IMG/VR virus record: IMGVR_UViG_3300017732_000076
Coordinates: 1 to 22,973 of that record
Strand: one strand, 5' to 3'
DNA length: 22,973 bases
Source: a virus
The first letter of the stretch is position 1; each line of letters opens with the position of its first letter. Below the pieces are notes generated by a model. The model saw only the letters and a program-made list of their open reading frames with translations. It searched no databases and was not told the origin of the DNA. Made by a program: the position numbers and the translations under genes. Positions 10,129-18,651 of the stretch are shown here, piece after piece.

Positions 10129-10810
10129 AGTTTATTTTGGTACACCCGTACATGATGCTATTGTAAGATATAACCATTGTGATAATACTGTAGAAAGAAA
10201 CAAAATTTATACTGAAGAGATACATACAGCATTTCTTAAATTAGCAGAAAATATAATAAACACTTTTAAGTTTAGTTATTTTAGTTATGGGTTTAGAGAT
10301 TTACAAGAAGAGGTTGTATCTAATCTTGTTATCAACATGCACAAATTTGATGAAACAAAGGGAAGTAAAGCTTTTAGTTATTTTTCTGTAGTAGCAAAAA
10401 ATTATCTCATTCTAAATAATAATGCTAACTATAAAAAGATGAAGATTCATGATGATATTGATATTTTATACGACCACGGTGATGAAGATGATAAAATAAA
10501 AAAGAATCCATCTTTAGATGTATTTAAAAAAACGGTTGATTACTTTGATGAAAATATAGAAAGACTTTTTCCAAAACCACAAGATAGAGAAATTGCAGAA
10601 TCAATATTATATCTATGTAAAAACAAAAACAATATTGATAACTTTAATAAAAAAGCAATATACATAATGATTCGTGAGATGACAGATGTTAAAACATCTA
10701 AAATAACTCAGATTACAAATACATTTCGTAAAATATATCCTAAAATTCAAGAAGAAGTGCTTACAAAAGGTCACATAGATAACCTAAGATATACAGGTTC
10801 TTTAGTGTAA
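10103..10810 (+). CDS. 55: Late-transcription sigma factor, gp55 family
   Basis: A 235-residue protein from ATG 10103, with GAGG nine bases upstream; an in-frame TTG at 10082 adds seven residues and is less likely. After a very basic start (MKKRRKKSK), residues about 42-110 follow the sigma region 2 pattern of T4 gp55 and its relatives: FLKLAENIINTFKFSYFSYG, then FRDLQEEVVSNLVINMHKFD and KGSKAFSYFSVVAKNYLI. These correspond to core-polymerase contact and promoter melting. The T4 protein recognises single-box late promoters with the sliding clamp and gp33. It lies directly upstream of the structural genes, whose first member is preceded by a TATATTTAT box. The family call is firm; promoter specificity is inference. 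Confidence 0.88.
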   Translation: MKKRRKKSKVYFGTPVHDAIVRYNHCDNTVERNKIYTEEIHTAFLKLAENIINTFKFSYFSYGFRDLQEEVVSNLVINMHKFDETKGSKAFSYFSVVAKNYLILNNNANYKKMKIHDDIDILYDHGDEDDKIKKNPSLDVFKKTVDYFDENIERLFPKPQDREIAESILYLCKNKNNIDNFNKKAIYIMIREMTDVKTSKITQITNTFRKIYPKIQEEVLTKGHIDNLRYTGSLV

Positions 10811-10818
10811 TATTGTAA

Positions 10819-10841
10819 CCATACTATATTTATAGTTATGG
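10819..10841 (+). promoter_or_regulatory. Candidate late promoter box inside a dyad covering the start codon
   Basis: TATATTTAT (10825-10833) ends four bases before ATG 10838, the first gene of the structural run, and no Shine-Dalgarno sequence is present. The same bases form an imperfect dyad: CCATA-CTATA (10819-10828) against TATAG-T-TATGG (10831-10841), with one bulged T, taking in the ATG. The box may be the gp55-dependent late promoter, and the hairpin may limit start-codon access in longer read-through transcripts. Confidence 0.4.
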
Positions 10842-11251
10842 AAAAAGACTTTAAATTATTTGGTGATAAAAACTTCTCTGATTTATCTGAAGAGATATAT
10901 AATAACACCAAGCTTAAGAAAACTCAAATTGACCTTTTAATTCAAGAGGTGCATGGTTACATACAAGGTATCGAAGATATTGCTATCGTAGGTCCTATTA
11001 TTAAAGAACTAATGGATGTCGGTATTAAAAATGATGATAACCTTGTTAAACTAGCCACTCTATATCAAAGAATAATGTCCAAACAAACTGTAGATGAAAG
11101 TGATGTTGGATTTTTATCTGAAGAAGAAAAAGAACAACTCATGGCTTCTCTTGAAGATGTAGCAGAAGACTTACAGAAGAAGAGAGATGATATAGCTGAT
11201 AAAGATCCTATAGATATGTCTAAAATAAGACAAAAGTATGGTAACTCATAA
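10838..11251 (+). CDS. First protein of structural run, function unknown
   Basis: A 137-residue, soluble, acidic and mostly helical protein (IDLLIQEVHGYIQGIEDIAI, then KLATLYQRIMSKQTV and LSEEEKEQLMASLEDVAEDL). No export signal. Its stop overlaps the start of the spike-like protein (TAATG at 11249-11253). From position it is likely a baseplate or tail-assembly factor or a chaperone for the next protein, but I recognise no family. Its expression should follow the candidate late box just upstream. Confidence 0.7.
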   Translation: MEKDFKLFGDKNFSDLSEEIYNNTKLKKTQIDLLIQEVHGYIQGIEDIAIVGPIIKELMDVGIKNDDNLVKLATLYQRIMSKQTVDESDVGFLSEEEKEQLMASLEDVAEDLQKKRDDIADKDPIDMSKIRQKYGNS

Positions 11252-12507
11252 TGTCTTCAAATAGAGTTTTTGATAATGTAGCAACTAGTGCTATAGAATT
11301 TAATTTGGGTTTTGTTAACAAAATTTTTACTAATAATTTTGATTTCAATAATCAAAACGAAGAAAACCAATCGTCTCAGATAATAGAACTAAGACCTTTA
11401 AACACTACACTACCAACTATACAAAGAAAAATAAAAGCTAGACCTCTTTTTAGAGGTATTAGTGATTCGATAACAAGAGGTGACATAGTATTATTTTCTT
11501 TAATAAAAGAAAAATATTATTATATGGGTCCTCTAAATACATTTAATGAACCTAGTTTTTCACCATCAAATTTTTATAATACCAAGTTAGAAGATAGAGG
11601 TTTAAATATAAAAGATAATGTTGATGAAACAACTGGTTATGGAAAAGAATATCCACCAAAGAAATCTAAAAAATTACAAAAGAAACAAAGTGTATTGGAT
11701 TTATTAAGTAAACAAAATTATGGTATATCAAAACACTCTGATATGTTATTAGAAGGTAGACATGGTAATGCCATACGAATAGGATCTAAAAATATATTTC
11801 CTGTATTAAATATAAGTAATAATAATCAAAATATAGAAGAATCATTAAGTAAAGGTTCTTTAATATCATTATTACAAAATGGATCTTTAGAAGAAAACTT
11901 TTTTTTAAATAACGAATTTAGGTTATCAGCTGACATAACTACTGATGAAAATGTTTTATTTAAATTAAATCTTGGTAATGATAATGATGAGGAAGTATTT
12001 AATTATAATTACGGAGAATTAAATAATACAACAACTTTTGATCAGATAATAATTACATCAGATAAAATAACATTTGATGCTAGAAGTAATCAAGGAGATT
12101 TTACTGTATCATCAAATAGAAATATAAACTTTGGTGCTAAAAAGAATTTTACATTAAACAATCAAGGTAGTACAATTATTAATTCTGGTAATATTTATTT
12201 AGGAGTACCGGCAAAGTCTAAAGCTGAACCTATGGTTTTGGGTGATAGGTTAAGACAAATACTTTTAGACTTTGCTCAAATACTACAAGATTCAAGAGCA
12301 TTGGTTCAAGGAGTTCCTATCCCATTGACAGATCAAAACTCATCACCAATGTTTCAAAGAATACAGAGTTTGATAGATGAATTGCAACCAAGAACTGAAA
12401 CTGATAATGATGATGGTAGTAAAACAATAACAAATGATGGTCCTGAATTTATGAGTCATCATCATTACATAGAAATAAACAATAGGGAACAGAACAATGA
12501 AGGTTAA
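11251..12507 (+). CDS. Baseplate hub/spike protein, gp5/VgrG-like without lysozyme domain
   Basis: A 418-residue protein. Residues about 47-98 include an OB-fold-like segment (SDSITRGDIVLFSLIKEKYY), as in the N-terminal domain of T4 gp5. The C-terminal region is a run of short beta repeats (IIITSDKITFDARSNQGDFT, then SNRNINFGAKKNFTLNNQ and STIINSGNIYLG, 266-318) typical of spike and VgrG-like proteins. EPMVLGDRLRQILLDF (326-341) follows, a motif I recall from marine-phage spike proteins, then a terminal SHHHY. Unlike T4 gp5 there is no lysozyme domain between them. Its role would be to pierce the cell envelope at the baseplate centre. It overlaps the next gene by 11 bp. Confidence 0.78.
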   Translation: MSSNRVFDNVATSAIEFNLGFVNKIFTNNFDFNNQNEENQSSQIIELRPLNTTLPTIQRKIKARPLFRGISDSITRGDIVLFSLIKEKYYYMGPLNTFNEPSFSPSNFYNTKLEDRGLNIKDNVDETTGYGKEYPPKKSKKLQKKQSVLDLLSKQNYGISKHSDMLLEGRHGNAIRIGSKNIFPVLNISNNNQNIEESLSKGSLISLLQNGSLEENFFLNNEFRLSADITTDENVLFKLNLGNDNDEEVFNYNYGELNNTTTFDQIIITSDKITFDARSNQGDFTVSSNRNINFGAKKNFTLNNQGSTIINSGNIYLGVPAKSKAEPMVLGDRLRQILLDFAQILQDSRALVQGVPIPLTDQNSSPMFQRIQSLIDELQPRTETDNDDGSKTITNDGPEFMSHHHYIEINNREQNNEG

Positions 12508-12925
12508 TATATTTAAGAAGTTAATAAGAGAAGTAGTAAGAGAAGAGTTAGATTTTAAATTTTCTGCACTTGAAAAAAAGTTAGATGAAGTGTTAGTTAG
12601 AAGTAGATCTAATAGTATAGTAGAAGATCAAACAACACAGCTTAACTCGTCTCCAACTAAAAAAACAAATGTTCAGTCACAGGTTCCGACTCCAACATTA
12701 CCACCTCCTAATAATTTATTAACAAAAGATTCTATTTTAAATGATATTTTAAATGAAACAGCAGCAGCTGGTGATTGGAAAAAAATAAATGAAGAACCAC
12801 AAGTTCAATCTGTAACAGAAAATACACAAGGATTACCAGACCATTTAGCTAATGCTCTTAACAAAGATTATTCTGATATAATTAAAAAAGTAGATGAAAA
12901 GGCAAAGTTTAGAAATGGGACTTAA
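12497..12925 (+). CDS. Probable baseplate-associated protein, unknown function
   Basis: A 142-residue protein: basic helical N-terminus (KVNIFKKLIREVVREELDFK) continuing into a coiled coil to about residue 35, a proline/threonine-rich low-complexity linker (about 45-75), and a C-terminal segment GLPDHLANALNKDYSDIIKK (112-131). AGGGA lies upstream of ATG 12497. It overlaps genes on both sides. Position between spike and gp25 suggests a tail or baseplate role. In T4-like marine phages a protein of this sort is found here, but I cannot name it. Confidence 0.7.
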   Translation: MKVNIFKKLIREVVREELDFKFSALEKKLDEVLVRSRSNSIVEDQTTQLNSSPTKKTNVQSQVPTPTLPPPNNLLTKDSILNDILNETAAAGDWKKINEEPQVQSVTENTQGLPDHLANALNKDYSDIIKKVDEKAKFRNGT

Positions 12926-13256
12926 ATCTGATATATATAACGCATTGAAAAAAAATGTTGAACCAAGTAATCCTGCTGATAATTATGAATTTAACGATGG
13001 TGGCAAATTAGATACTTTAGCACAAGATTTAACTGATTCTATAGTAAAATGGGTTCAGGCTCAAACATTTACTGTAACCAAATTAAATGCAAGTCAAGGT
13101 GCAGTTCCCACAGTTACACCAGTTGGTCCTGGTACAATACCTTTAATTACTGTTAAGGTTGATGATAAAGGTCAAGGCGTAGATAATCCAATAGGTGGTG
13201 GTAAGGTAGAATCTATGCAAAGTAAAGTTCAATTAAAAAGGACAGTAGAGGTATAA
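12915..13256 (+). CDS. Probable baseplate-associated protein, unknown function
   Basis: A 113-residue protein from ATG 12915 (MGLKSDIYNALKKN); ATG 12894 is in frame and adds seven residues (MKRQSLE) with a deeper overlap. I prefer 12915 because the helical domain then begins at the N-terminus, but the ribosome-binding site does not decide it. Residues 35-53 are helical (LAQDLTDSIVKWVQAQTFTV). A valine/proline/glycine-rich beta tail follows (VPTVTPVGPGTIPLITVKVD). It ends one base before the gp25 gene. No family recognised with certainty. Confidence 0.7.
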   Translation: MGLKSDIYNALKKNVEPSNPADNYEFNDGGKLDTLAQDLTDSIVKWVQAQTFTVTKLNASQGAVPTVTPVGPGTIPLITVKVDDKGQGVDNPIGGGKVESMQSKVQLKRTVEV

Positions 13257-13257
13257 C

Positions 13258-13734
13258 ATGCCAATATTAGATAGAAGAAAAGATAGATTTGTAGAAGACC
13301 AAGATAGTAGGGTATCAGTTGGAATAGATTTTCCATTTGCTAGAGTTACTGGCGGTGATGGATTTTTTAAAACTACAAAAACAACTGTAGATGCTATAAA
13401 AAATAATATAAAACTTTTATTACAAACTAATCAAGGTGAAAGAGTATTTCAACCAAACTTGGGTATGAATCTAAAACAACTTTTATTTGAACAAATGACA
13501 GATGATACTACAATAAAAATAGAAAATAATATTGTTGATGCATTTGAAAGATGGCTTCCTTTTGTAGAATTAAGAAATATAGAAATAAACAATATTGATA
13601 GTAATAATCAAGTTACTATAAACATACAATTTAACATAAGAAGAACACCAAATAGTACAGAAGGTGTTCAAGTTACATTTGATGGTGTTGGTGGTGGAGA
13701 GTCAACAGCACAAACAACTGGTGGAGCATATTAA
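13258..13734 (+). CDS. 25: Baseplate wedge protein, gp25 family
   Basis: A 158-residue protein with the GPW/gp25 family core: IKNNIKLLLQTNQGERVFQP (47-66) and NLGMNLKQLLFEQM (67-80), followed by a beta strand pair (VELRNIEINNI, QVTINIQFNIRR). T4 gp25 is part of the inner baseplate wedge with gp6 and gp53, and homologues (TssE) occur in type VI secretion. A glycine-rich tail of about 25 residues extends past the family core. gp6 starts one base after its stop, the classical 25-6 order. Confidence 0.93.
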   Translation: MPILDRRKDRFVEDQDSRVSVGIDFPFARVTGGDGFFKTTKTTVDAIKNNIKLLLQTNQGERVFQPNLGMNLKQLLFEQMTDDTTIKIENNIVDAFERWLPFVELRNIEINNIDSNNQVTINIQFNIRRTPNSTEGVQVTFDGVGGGESTAQTTGGAY

Positions 13735-13735
13735 A

Positions 13736-15673
13736 ATGGCATATACTGATAAACAAAAATTAATACCAACGAATGTAAACTATACAAGTAAAGATTTTAG
13801 TACAATAAAAACTGATTTGATTGAGTATACTAAATCTTACTTTCCTGATACATACAAAGATTTTAACGAAACATCACCTGGTATGATGTTAATAGAACTA
13901 TCAAGTTATGTAGGTGATGTTCTTTCTTATTATATTGATTACAATTACAAAGAAAACCTTTTATCAACTGCAACCGAAAAAAGAAATGTAAGAAGATTGG
14001 CTGAATTTTTAGGGTATAAAACTCCAAACAAAACACCATCTGTTGTCAAATTAAAAGTAGAGACAACGATAAATGCTGATAGTACAACTGGTGAACCACT
14101 TTATGGAGAAGCTCCATCTTCAATAGATAGTGGATTACAGATTGCTTCTAATGTAGATTCAGAAATACTTTTTGAAACAACTAATGAAATAGATTTCACA
14201 TCAAGTGGTTCTGGTGATCCTGATATAAGTGCTCCAATACTTGATAGTAATGGTGAAGCTAGTTCATATACTCTAACAAGATATGTAAGAGCTGTATCGG
14301 GTAAAACAAAAACAAAGTCATTTACTATTACAACTCCAACTAAATTTTTAGAATTAGATTTAGGTGAAAACGATGTTATAGAGATATTAAATTGTGAAGA
14401 TGGTTCAGGACAAAAATGGTATGAAGTTGATTATTTAGCACAAGATAAAATTTTAAAACAAACACATTATTCAGATGATTCTACGAGAGCAACTGCTTAT
14501 GACCAAGGTGATGCTTCAGATAACACATCAGAAATACCAATTCCATATGTTGTTGAGTATATTAAGACTACTAAAAAATTCGTAACTAAGTTTGATGAGG
14601 ATACTCAAACTTATAAAACTCAATTTGGTAATGGGTTATTTAGGTTTAGTAACTCTGGCTCAAATGTTGATCCTGTAGAACAAGCTGGTGTGACAATTAA
14701 TGGAACTAATCTTGCTGATATTCCAAGTGCTTTAGGTGTTGTTACAGGTAATACTCCAAACTTAGGTGAAACTCCAGCAAATACAACATTAACATTTACA
14801 TATAGAGTTGGTGGTGGAGCTACATCAAATATTCAAGTAGGAGAACTTACATCTATTAATAATACTCCAGCTGGTGTATCGATAAATGTAACTAATGATG
14901 AACCTGGAACAGGTGGAACAGATGGTCAAACTGTTGATGAAATTAAAAACAATGCTAGTTCTTTTTTTGCATCTCAAATGAGATGTGTTACTAAAGAGGA
15001 TTATACGGCAAGAGTATTGAGTTTACCTCAAAAATTTGGTAGTATTGCTAAAGCTTATGTGGAAAGATTAAATGGAGGAGCTCTTTTATTTTCTACTCTT
15101 TCTTACAACCAAAATAAACAACTAGTGCAAACACCAGATCTTGTATTACAAAATATAGGAACTTATTTAAATCAATTTAGAATGATAAATGATCAAATTG
15201 GTTTTGGTTTTAATCTTAATAATACATTATTTTCTGCTTATATAATTAATTTTGGTGTTCGTTTTATTGTTAATTACGATAGAAGATTCAATCCAACAGA
15301 AGTTAAATTAAATGTAATTGAAGTAATAAAAAACTTTTTTAGAGTAGAAAAAATGCAATTTAGACAATCAATAAACATAAGTGATTTACAATATAATATA
15401 TTGGGATTAGATGGTGTAATTGGTATAAAAGAATTATTATTATTTCAAGATGGTAAACCAGGTGAATATGCAGAGGGTAGAAAATTATACTCCTTTCAAG
15501 GTGATGGTGACACAGTATCAGATGGAGATACTGGTTACGGATTTCAATATAATTTTTCAAATGCTAATCAAGGTGATAATGAATTCATACATACAGTAAT
15601 TAGACCATCTGTATCACCTGCTGTATTTGAATTAAGAAACCCTAACCAAGACATATATGGAAAGGTGATATAA
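13736..15673 (+). CDS. 6: Baseplate wedge protein, gp6 / baseplate-J type
   Basis: A 645-residue protein from ATG 13736 (MAYTDKQKLIPTNVNYTSKD); the upstream in-frame start at 13664 lies inside gp25 in another frame and is rejected. The N-terminal region shows the hallmark order YTSKDFSTIKTDLIEY, PGMMLIELSSYVGDVLSYYI and NLLSTATEKRNVRRLAEFLG (about 17-90), which define T4 gp6-like wedge proteins. A later DGQTVDEIKNNASSFFASQM (near 400) and RCVTKEDYTARVLSLP match the baseplate-J core. gp6 dimers form the ring linking wedges around the hub. GGAG precedes the start; the next gene overlaps by TAATG. Confidence 0.93.
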   Translation: MAYTDKQKLIPTNVNYTSKDFSTIKTDLIEYTKSYFPDTYKDFNETSPGMMLIELSSYVGDVLSYYIDYNYKENLLSTATEKRNVRRLAEFLGYKTPNKTPSVVKLKVETTINADSTTGEPLYGEAPSSIDSGLQIASNVDSEILFETTNEIDFTSSGSGDPDISAPILDSNGEASSYTLTRYVRAVSGKTKTKSFTITTPTKFLELDLGENDVIEILNCEDGSGQKWYEVDYLAQDKILKQTHYSDDSTRATAYDQGDASDNTSEIPIPYVVEYIKTTKKFVTKFDEDTQTYKTQFGNGLFRFSNSGSNVDPVEQAGVTINGTNLADIPSALGVVTGNTPNLGETPANTTLTFTYRVGGGATSNIQVGELTSINNTPAGVSINVTNDEPGTGGTDGQTVDEIKNNASSFFASQMRCVTKEDYTARVLSLPQKFGSIAKAYVERLNGGALLFSTLSYNQNKQLVQTPDLVLQNIGTYLNQFRMINDQIGFGFNLNNTLFSAYIINFGVRFIVNYDRRFNPTEVKLNVIEVIKNFFRVEKMQFRQSINISDLQYNILGLDGVIGIKELLLFQDGKPGEYAEGRKLYSFQGDGDTVSDGDTGYGFQYNFSNANQGDNEFIHTVIRPSVSPAVFELRNPNQDIYGKVI

Positions 15674-16767
15674 TGCATAAATATTTTTTTACAACCAAAG
15701 ATACTTTTATTAATAGTGGTTCAGACCAAATTACAGGTGAAGATTTTAAAAATAAAAATGTAGGACAAGATGAAATACTTGAATTAAAAAAAGTATTTTT
15801 TGACAGAACATTTTCTCATCCAACTCGTGTTCTTCTCCAATTTGATACTGATGAAATAGAAAACTATATTAGTTCATCTGTTTTACCAAATGACTATCAG
15901 TTAAATCTTAGACTTTATGAAACAGAGGGAACAAGTGGTTTAAGTGAAGAATATACAATTGCTGCTTATCCACTAAGTCAAGAGTGGGATGAGGGTATTG
16001 GTAAAGAAATAGATGTTCCAAAAACAACAGATGGTTGTAGTTGGTTATATAGAAAAAATAGAGATGGTGCTTCTGAAATAAGTTGGACAAATCCTGGTGG
16101 TACTTATATAGCTAGTGATGAAACAACACAAGTATTTTCGTCTGAATCACCGGATGTAAATATGAATATAACCACTATGGCTAAAAAATGGTTTGGTGGT
16201 GTAAATGATAACTATGGTATGTTAGTGAGAATATCTGGCAGTAGAGAAACATCAAGTGGTAGTTTTGAAGATATTAAATTTTTCTCAAGACAAACTAATA
16301 CAATATACTCTCCTAAGATAGAATTAAAGTGGGATGACCATTTACCAGCAACAGGTTCTAATACGGGTAGCTTGACCACCTTAGATGTTTCTGGTAATAG
16401 TGAGAACTACCTATACCCAATCCACTTACGAGAAGCGTATAAAGAAAACGAAACTGTAAAATTTAGATTTGGTGCTCGTAAAAGATACATACAAAAATCA
16501 TTTACAACATCAGTTCAAACTATAAGTGGTAGTTTTATACCACATGGAAAAGGTTCTTATTCTATTGTAGATATGGCAACAAATGAATCAGTTGTTCCAT
16601 TTAGTGCTTATACAACAATGAGTTGTGATACAACTTCTAACTATTTTAAACAAGACCTAAATTCCTTTGAACCTAATCGTGCTTATAAAATTTTGATAAA
16701 AGTTAATCATGATGATGGTCAAGAAATAATATATGATAATGATTTTGAATTTATACTGAGGACTTAG
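15673..16767 (+). CDS. Baseplate/tail structural protein with DNRLRE-like domain
   Basis: A 364-residue protein. Residues 1-225 resemble a DNRLRE/CBM96-type beta-sandwich: KYFFTTKDTFI near the start, ILELKKVFFDRTFSHPTRVL then LLQFD (34-58), LNLRLYETEG, YPLSQEWDEGIGKEID (97-112), TTMAKKWFGG and YGMLVRISGS, ending in IELKWDD. The C-terminal 130 residues form a second beta-rich domain. Such sandwich domains often bind carbohydrate. Placed immediately after gp6, it is probably an outer wedge or fibre-attachment protein replacing T4 gp7/gp8. It starts in a TAATG overlap with gp6. Confidence 0.75.
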   Translation: MHKYFFTTKDTFINSGSDQITGEDFKNKNVGQDEILELKKVFFDRTFSHPTRVLLQFDTDEIENYISSSVLPNDYQLNLRLYETEGTSGLSEEYTIAAYPLSQEWDEGIGKEIDVPKTTDGCSWLYRKNRDGASEISWTNPGGTYIASDETTQVFSSESPDVNMNITTMAKKWFGGVNDNYGMLVRISGSRETSSGSFEDIKFFSRQTNTIYSPKIELKWDDHLPATGSNTGSLTTLDVSGNSENYLYPIHLREAYKENETVKFRFGARKRYIQKSFTTSVQTISGSFIPHGKGSYSIVDMATNESVVPFSAYTTMSCDTTSNYFKQDLNSFEPNRAYKILIKVNHDDGQEIIYDNDFEFILRT

Positions 16768-16769
16768 TA

Positions 16770-18650
16770 ATGGCTAATTATGGAAATAATGATCCCGAAA
16801 TCATTAATAATCCTATTGTAGAAGTTGCTTTACAGGCTAAAGAAAACGATAATTTTTATTTTAAAAATAATTCAGAAGAGCAATATATAGGTTTATATCA
16901 CAAACATGAAGATGGTACTTTGATGATTGGTAGAGGTGTATTAGGTGTCAATCACGAATTAATTTCCGATGAAATAATATTTCAAAAATTTGGTTATCAA
17001 GATTTACAACAAACTCGTGAAAGAGTAAGTGATATTTTTTACAAAATATGGTTTCAATCAAATACTCTTTCAGACAACGAATTATTTTCTTTACAAACAA
17101 CCATTCGTGATGGTAAAAAACAAACAGGTCGTGAAGAAGACGAGCCTCTTGTATTTTATAAAAAAGATAGAAACACATTAGAAAATAGAAAAGATTTACA
17201 AGGTGATATTTTTGAGGACATGTGTCAATATATTTTTGATAACGATATTGTTGAATTGGATGATTTGTTTTCTATTGAAGTAAGCCAAGGACCAGTATTT
17301 GATGGTGAAGATGTTTTCATATACACAATGAATTTTGATACTGATAGATTTAAAATAGTAATTGCTCAAAAAATAGGTACTACCTTTACAGATATATTAA
17401 ATCTAAGTCAATTAACAAAACCAAAATTTGGAAACAAAATAGATCCTAATAAAGCTAGTGAAATATTAGATACAAATATTTTTGAATTACTACCAAACCA
17501 AACAACTCGTCAAGATAGAATAAATGATTTCTTTAGAGAGTTTGATACACTAATAGGACCAACACCAAGTTTTCAAGATGTAGATGATGATGGTATTGGG
17601 GAACAAGCAACAAATTATGAAACAGACGAACAATCTCGTATTAGTTATGAAAATCAAATAAATGCTTATATAACTAGACTAATTTCCCAATCAGAAGGTG
17701 ATACTAATAATCAAGGTAAAACTCTTGAAGATATGAGAAATCGTCTTAATACTTATCTTTTAGATGCTGATAATATAGTAGAAGAGGTTAGAGATGATAG
17801 ACCTGAATATGAAAATAAATCAACTGGATTTTTAAAAATAAGAAAACCAAACCAATCAATTATAATAAGGTCACCTGGTGATGATGATTTAGAATTCCAA
17901 AAAATAAATTCTGATACTGGTAAACCAAGTTATTTGGAAGATGGTTTTACAATAACAATGTGGGTAAGGTTTGTTAACAAAACTTCGGAGGGAACTCTTT
18001 TTAATTTTGGTAATCCAAATGAAATAGATGGTAATGGATTTAGATTAGAAACAAATATTACTCAAGATAGTAATGGTAAATATCGTAGAACAGTAAGGTT
18101 GGTGGTAAAAGATGATTTTATTAGAGATAATCATTATGGTTTTACACTATCAAATGGTAATGTCGGTTTAAATAGAATAACAGGAAGAGATTTAGTAACT
18201 AGACCAAATAGTAATTATAATCCAACTAGACGATTTCCAACTAGAGCTCATAAAATATATCCTGAAATACCAACTGATGATTTAAATGAGTGGTATTTTA
18301 TTTGTGCTACTTTTAATCCTCAAGTAGATGAAGATAGGGACATAGAAGAATCGTTAAGTAGTAACAAACAATATTGGTTAAATCATATTTTACCAACAGA
18401 GAATGGTGATACCGTGGTTGCTAATAGTGGTTTAGGTGCTAAATGTAAAGTTGAGATAATAAGTCGTTCTAATTTACTTAGAGCTCGTGGATTTAAAATA
18501 GGTGATTTAACTACACTACCTATTGATGATGAAACAATGGATTCGGATAATATCGTAATAGGTGATTTACCAATTGTTAATTTTTCATTTAGAATATTAG
18601 AGTATGAACAACCTATAGATACGGATACAGAAACAGTATCAGGAGTATAA
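16770..18650 (+). CDS. Large tail/baseplate protein with LamG-like domain
   Basis: A 626-residue protein. Near the N-terminus is EQYIGLYHKHEDGTLMIGRG (37-56), an 'Y.G.YH.H.DGT.M.G' motif that I recall from structural proteins of marine T4-like phages. The middle (60-350) is helical and acidic. From about 390 to 515 a concanavalin/LamG-like sandwich is visible: LEDGFTITMWVRFVNKTSEG, then GTLFNFGNPNEIDGNGFRLE and LNEWYFICATFNP. This fold in phage tails usually binds glycans or joins fibre parts. GAGGA precedes the ATG. Exact position in the virion is inferred from the gene order. Confidence 0.75.
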   Translation: MANYGNNDPEIINNPIVEVALQAKENDNFYFKNNSEEQYIGLYHKHEDGTLMIGRGVLGVNHELISDEIIFQKFGYQDLQQTRERVSDIFYKIWFQSNTLSDNELFSLQTTIRDGKKQTGREEDEPLVFYKKDRNTLENRKDLQGDIFEDMCQYIFDNDIVELDDLFSIEVSQGPVFDGEDVFIYTMNFDTDRFKIVIAQKIGTTFTDILNLSQLTKPKFGNKIDPNKASEILDTNIFELLPNQTTRQDRINDFFREFDTLIGPTPSFQDVDDDGIGEQATNYETDEQSRISYENQINAYITRLISQSEGDTNNQGKTLEDMRNRLNTYLLDADNIVEEVRDDRPEYENKSTGFLKIRKPNQSIIIRSPGDDDLEFQKINSDTGKPSYLEDGFTITMWVRFVNKTSEGTLFNFGNPNEIDGNGFRLETNITQDSNGKYRRTVRLVVKDDFIRDNHYGFTLSNGNVGLNRITGRDLVTRPNSNYNPTRRFPTRAHKIYPEIPTDDLNEWYFICATFNPQVDEDRDIEESLSSNKQYWLNHILPTENGDTVVANSGLGAKCKVEIISRSNLLRARGFKIGDLTTLPIDDETMDSDNIVIGDLPIVNFSFRILEYEQPIDTDTETVSGV

Positions 18651-18651
18651 T

